Source: Rhodospirillaceae bacterium (GTDB lineage: Bacteria; Pseudomonadota; Alphaproteobacteria; Rhodospirillales; Rhodospirillaceae). Taken from it: a stretch of DNA of 64,000 nt. The notes below the pieces were generated by a model. The model searched no databases, was not told where the DNA came from, and saw only the letters and a list, made by a program, of their open reading frames with translations. Within the stretch, counting starts at the first letter, position 1; each line of letters opens with the position of its first letter. A program made the translations under genes and the position numbers. Positions 61,301 through 64,000 of this stretch are shown here, piece by piece. The stretch covers positions 62,001-126,000 of the forward strand of contig JAQWRV010000003.1 of the NCBI GenBank assembly GCA_029243545.1, in the 5' to 3' direction.

Positions 61301-61870
61301 ATGCACCCGGCTGACGATGACACTCAGGGCTTCCGCCAAATCTTCATCGCCGCCACGGTGGGCGCGGGTAATCACCGTGTCCTTGGCTTGATCAAGCAAA
61401 TTGAACGTATCTTGATCTGTCAGTAGGTCAAAATGCGGGGCCAATCCGGCTTCCAGCGGAAATCGCCGCAGCACTGATTGGCAAAAGGCATGAAGGGTTT
61501 GAATTTTCATGCCACCCGGCGTTTCGAGCACCTTTGCAAACAATTGCCGTGCCGTGGTGAGGTCGTGTTGTTCAGGTGCGCCGGCCAGCAGCGACGTAAT
61601 CCTAGGCGCTAGCGAGTCATCATCCAATGTGACCCAGGCACTTAGTTCCTTGGCGATGCGGTTGGCCATTTCAGCTGCGGCGGCCTTGGTGAAGGTCAGG
61701 CAGAGAATGCGCTGTGGCGCCGTTCCGCTGAGCATCAAGGCCAGCACCCGGTCGGTCAGCACCTTGGTCTTGCCGGTGCCTGCGGAGGCTGACACCCATA
61801 CGGACGTGGCGGGGTCAGCGGCACGGCCTTGTTGTTTGGTGGCGATGGCGACGGGCGAAAGATCGTTCAT
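58397..61870 (-). CDS. addA: Double-strand-break repair helicase-nuclease AddA
   Basis: A 1157-residue UvrD/Rep-type helicase with a nuclease end. The Walker A box is VSASAGTGKTKVLTDRVLAL (about 27-46), the Walker B is DHVLIDEAQDTSPDQW (about 408-423), and motifs near VFAVGDRKQSIYSFQGA and VMTVHGAKGLQAPIVFLPDT follow. The C-terminal RecB-type nuclease has VDRLVVTGTDVMVIDYKTNR (about 1090-1109). With AddB it processes broken DNA ends toward RecA loading. It starts 4 bp before the addB stop, a coupled pair. Confidence 0.95.
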   Translation of the reverse strand: MNDLSPVAIATKQQGRAADPATSVWVSASAGTGKTKVLTDRVLALMLSGTAPQRILCLTFTKAAAAEMANRIAKELSAWVTLDDDSLAPRITSLLAGAPEQHDLTTARQLFAKVLETPGGMKIQTLHAFCQSVLRRFPLEAGLAPHFDLLTDQDTFNLLDQAKDTVITRAHRGGDEDLAEALSVIVSRVHELRVPELMAELTSARGKVSRLIYAHGSVANAIKSLRIKLGLAEDDTHESILQNASSDSAFDAPQLKAAVEALAGGSKTDQDRSATIGAWLAATPATRAVSFNAYALSYLTAPGAVRTKLATKGIAGTHPDLVDALFVEAGRIHHVFGRLRAVEVAIATQALLTLGQAFLEDYQRRKADSAQLDYDDLIQRTRALLEQPGVAAWVLFKLDGGLDHVLIDEAQDTSPDQWAVVQALTEEFFAGMGRYEDRGESPRTVFAVGDRKQSIYSFQGAAPEGFDAMRDTFRSRVEDATRRWDDVDLDVSFRSTEAVLRVVDAVFAQSPAKDGVTIGESTLTHLAKRQGQAGVVELWPPLDPEEADKPTPWKPPVERISGESAPTRLARLIAKKIKHMCETEQLGSRNRPIHPGDVLVLVRRRTSFVDDLVRALKDLDIPVAGVDRMVLIEQMAVMDLVALGRFLLLPQDDLTLATVLKSPLIGLSEEELFSLAYDRGEQSLWTALSVHAGADSVFGAAYTTLTEILAKTDFRAPFALYAHVLTVHDGRCKLLSRLGMDADDPIDEFLAQALDYERSNTPSLEGFLHWLENGRLEVKRDLEQASRDAVRVMTVHGAKGLQAPIVFLPDTLQTPTQGDSVLWTESHDGKPLMLWAPRAADRDTLTHDTKAAADAARDREYRRLLYVAMTRAEDRLTICGWNTTRTAPESCWYNMIESAVAPIADKMVDPILADALGGAGEVLRVETLQSAAPEPADRPEDEVPDIDALPPFALTIAPVEPAPPKPLAPSRPETDDQPVATPLDPNRSAQSKRGSLIHRLLQSLPDLPAGTQRNAAETYLAQPVRKLSEKDAAAVCDETIAVLENDSFAPFFGPGSKAEVPITGLINGRVLSAQVDRLVVTGTDVMVIDYKTNRSPPQDAASVSPAYLFQMANYRAALRGIYPNLNVRCLLLWTDGPFVTELSDDQLDEALASSHTG

Positions 61871-64000
61871 CCGTCACCACCTTCTACCGTTGCCCACTCT
61901 TTGACCCGGGCCAGATGCTGGGTGTCACCATAGGCCGGCGCCATGCCCGGATGCGGGGTAGCCGCGTAGGCCGTGTTGGGGTCATCAAAAGTGGCAATTA
62001 ACCGGAGCAGTCCTTCGAGCGCTTCAGTGCGCAACGCGTCGGCATCGGTGCCGGCAGGAGAAGACTCACCCCCATCGCCCCGGCCCGTGAGCTGCCAATA
62101 GAGCAACTCGGAAACCTGCGCTGCCTTTAGACCATTGAACCCGCCTGCCGCAGCGATGACGGCCTCCAGCGGCAGCTGAGGCGCAAATCCGGCTTCCACC
62201 TCCTTGGGTCTGGGAACTGCGCCCGTCTTGTAATCGACGATCGCTACTGTGCCATCGGCTTTGACTTCAATGCGATCCGCTTTAGCGACCAAGGTGAACG
62301 GGCCGGCGGGGCCATCCACGACAATTTCTCCACGGACTTCAGCAAGAACTTTTTTGACGTCCGTGCGGCGGTGCAACTCGGTTTTGAAAAACCATGCAGC
62401 GATGAGGTCGAACCGCGGCTGCCAGAACGCCTGTACGCCCGGTGCCAAATCGGCTTGCCCAAACCGTGCCGCTGCTATTCGCTCCAGCGCCTGCGCTGCA
62501 TCCTTTGGCCATTGATCAGGATAGGTCTCGACAAAAGTTTGCAGTATGTCGTGCACGATAATGCCGTAGTCAGCGCGGCTAGCGTCGGCATCAAGCGGAT
62601 CAAGGGCGCGCAGCTTCAATACATGCCGCGCATAAATTTCGTAAGGGTCGCGCATCCATCGTTCGATTTCGGTGACCGACAATCGCCGTGGCCGGGCTTC
62701 GACGGGTGGCTTCGGTGCCGGTGCCGGTAAAGGTGCGATGGTTGTTGGCCGCGTCAGCGCGGCTGCCAACGGCAGCCAGGCGTAACGCCCCCTCTCTGAA
62801 TGAACAGGGATGCCCGCCGCTTCCACAACTTGGTCGAAGCGGCGCCACCACCGCGATGCGACCGTCGGCGTACCCTCCACTTTGAGGGACCGGGTCATAA
62901 TGACATCCGGCGCGCCAAGGGCCTGAGCAACATCGTGTGCCGCTTTGCCAATGCGCCGCTCCGGTTGCGGCAGCCCAAACGCTTTGCGCATGGGCCGGCT
63001 CATCCATGGGTCAGCGGCAGGGTCTGATGGCCAGCTGCCTTCGTTGAGCCCCCCTAAAATTAGAACATCCGGGCGCAGCAAGCGGGCTTCCAAAGGTCCG
63101 AGAATGCTGAGACGCGGATGGCTGGGATAGGGTGGGCGTGAGACTCGTTTTTCCATGAGCGCGTCCAGGAGGCTGGGATAGGTCCGCGGGTCGATATACC
63201 CCATATCCCCCGCGGCGTGGCGTAGCTCGTCAAAGAAACGATTCAACTCACCACCGACGGGACCGGCCCACAAGTGCAGGGAGCCGTCCGTATCGTCGGT
63301 CTTAGCCAGATCTCCCGCCATGGTGAGGTGGGCCGACAAGAGGTCGTATAGCGAAACTGCGCCGGCACCCGCGAGGTCTGAAAACGGTTCAACAATTGCT
63401 GCGACTGTGGTGAGCCAGGCATCCAATGCGGGATCGTGGTCATCCTCCGCCGCCAAAGTTTGGCGCAGCCCGTCCATACCGCCGGGCGGGCGCGGGCCAC
63501 GCAAGATGGCGCGTTCGAGGGCCCGAACATGATCGCGAAATTGAGGTGGGTCGAGACCGCAAGACGCCAACGGATGCTTCAATGCCGACAACAAAGGAAC
63601 AGGTGCGCAGTTTTCGGCGATCATGGCCGCGGTCAGACGCAGGAACACGCCGTGCGGCGTCATGGCCAGAGGTTGGCCGGCAGAATCATTAACGGTGAGA
63701 GACCAGCGCTCCAGTTCTGATGCAACCCGCCGGGCGAGGTTGCGGTCTGGTGTCACCAAAGCGCCCGTTAGTTCTCCACCCTCAGCCACCACCCAGCGCA
63801 GCGCCAAAGCAATCGCCGCTGCTTCCTCCCGGGGTGTCGGCGCCTCGATTTTCTGAATACCTATAGCTGACCCAGGTTGCAGGTGCGCGAGTGCACGCCA
63901 TTTTTCACTGGTGTCCGCAGGCCGCATGATTTCACTGATGAGAACCCGCCGGTGCTCACCTGTTTCATAGGTAGTAGACTTCGGCCACGGCAATACCGCT
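61867..64000 (-). CDS. addB: Double-strand-break repair protein AddB (3' part, runs off the right edge)
   Basis: About 710 C-terminal residues of AddB; the N-terminal third lies beyond position 64000. The visible portion has VADP-type helicase-like motifs without an intact Walker A, LILGGLNEGSWPSDPAADPWMSRPMR, LSVTEIERWMRDPYEIYARHVLKL and the nuclease motif TVAIVDYKTGAVPRPKE (about 605 onward in this piece). The open frame continues through the window end; the TTG at 63993 is an internal Leu, not a start. AddB is the usual partner encoded just upstream of addA in alphaproteobacteria. Confidence 0.93.
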   Translation of the reverse strand, partial: AVLPWPKSTTYETGEHRRVLISEIMRPADTSEKWRALAHLQPGSAIGIQKIEAPTPREEAAAIALALRWVVAEGGELTGALVTPDRNLARRVASELERWSLTVNDSAGQPLAMTPHGVFLRLTAAMIAENCAPVPLLSALKHPLASCGLDPPQFRDHVRALERAILRGPRPPGGMDGLRQTLAAEDDHDPALDAWLTTVAAIVEPFSDLAGAGAVSLYDLLSAHLTMAGDLAKTDDTDGSLHLWAGPVGGELNRFFDELRHAAGDMGYIDPRTYPSLLDALMEKRVSRPPYPSHPRLSILGPLEARLLRPDVLILGGLNEGSWPSDPAADPWMSRPMRKAFGLPQPERRIGKAAHDVAQALGAPDVIMTRSLKVEGTPTVASRWWRRFDQVVEAAGIPVHSERGRYAWLPLAAALTRPTTIAPLPAPAPKPPVEARPRRLSVTEIERWMRDPYEIYARHVLKLRALDPLDADASRADYGIIVHDILQTFVETYPDQWPKDAAQALERIAAARFGQADLAPGVQAFWQPRFDLIAAWFFKTELHRRTDVKKVLAEVRGEIVVDGPAGPFTLVAKADRIEVKADGTVAIVDYKTGAVPRPKEVEAGFAPQLPLEAVIAAAGGFNGLKAAQVSELLYWQLTGRGDGGESSPAGTDADALRTEALEGLLRLIATFDDPNTAYAATPHPGMAPAYGDTQHLARVKEWATVEGGDG

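Noticed and set aside
63993-63993. Apparent start of a 708-residue protein just inside the right edge
   Set aside because: It is a TTG in a frame that stays open to position 64000, and AddB proteins are about 1000 residues; the gene continues beyond the window.

Overview
The window is 64 kb of a chromosome of roughly 55-60% GC that looks alphaproteobacterial, most likely Rhodospirillales-like (inferred from protein style and gene order, no search run). The pointers are the TIGR02300-type zinc-ribbon protein, an alpha-type AddAB pair, the order tRNA-Ala / TIGR02300 / aroA / cmk / rpsA / ihfB / lapA / pyrF / trpF-trpB-trpA / accD / folC / trxA / addA-addB, and a Caulobacter-like sphingolipid locus.

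Layout. 1-8.4 kb: mixed metabolism: AbrB-type membrane protein, two-domain VOC protein, FAD fumarate-reductase-type flavoprotein, a stand-alone homodimeric E1/transketolase-like enzyme divergent from an Lrp/AsnC regulator, and a fatty-acyl-CoA ligase. 8.5-10.8 kb: a bufferin (copper-binding RiPP) operon bufA-bufB-bufC (DUF2282-DUF692-DUF2063) followed by a decayed ORF. 10.9-12.9 kb: DUF427 protein, a small membrane-anchored hypothetical, an alpha/beta hydrolase. 13.3-24.1 kb: a dense sphingolipid (ceramide) region: acyl-AMP ligase, ceramide-reductase-like SDR, acyl carrier protein, serine palmitoyltransferase, a nucleotidyltransferase-fold protein and lipid kinase on the opposite strand, an LptF/LptG-like pair, a di-iron lipid hydroxylase and a bacterial ceramide synthase-like acyltransferase. 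Together they could activate an acyl chain, condense it with serine, reduce and N-acylate the base, hydroxylate it, add a phosphate-based head group and perhaps export the product.

24.1-38.5 kb: an accessory stretch, mostly on the minus strand: hydrolases, a SAM methyltransferase, a spinster-like MFS carrier, a GST, an orphan TRAP binding protein, a molybdopterin enzyme, tandem enoyl-reductase-like MDR proteins and a PLP dehydratase. It also holds gene remnants, including a dihydrofolate-reductase-family pseudogene with two stops and a frameshift, and a minus-strand mini-ORF that runs into a strong terminator.

38.5-43.5 kb: a cobalamin riboswitch followed by btuB-btuF-btuC-btuD, a complete B12 uptake operon. 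43.5-64 kb: conserved housekeeping genes: tRNA-Ala(GGC), aromatic and tryptophan synthesis, cmk, rpsA with a clear terminator, ihfB, pyrF, accD, folC, a decayed methyltransferase, a secreted-type phosphatase, trxA, a Rieske oxygenase, and addA with the 3' part of addB running off the right edge.
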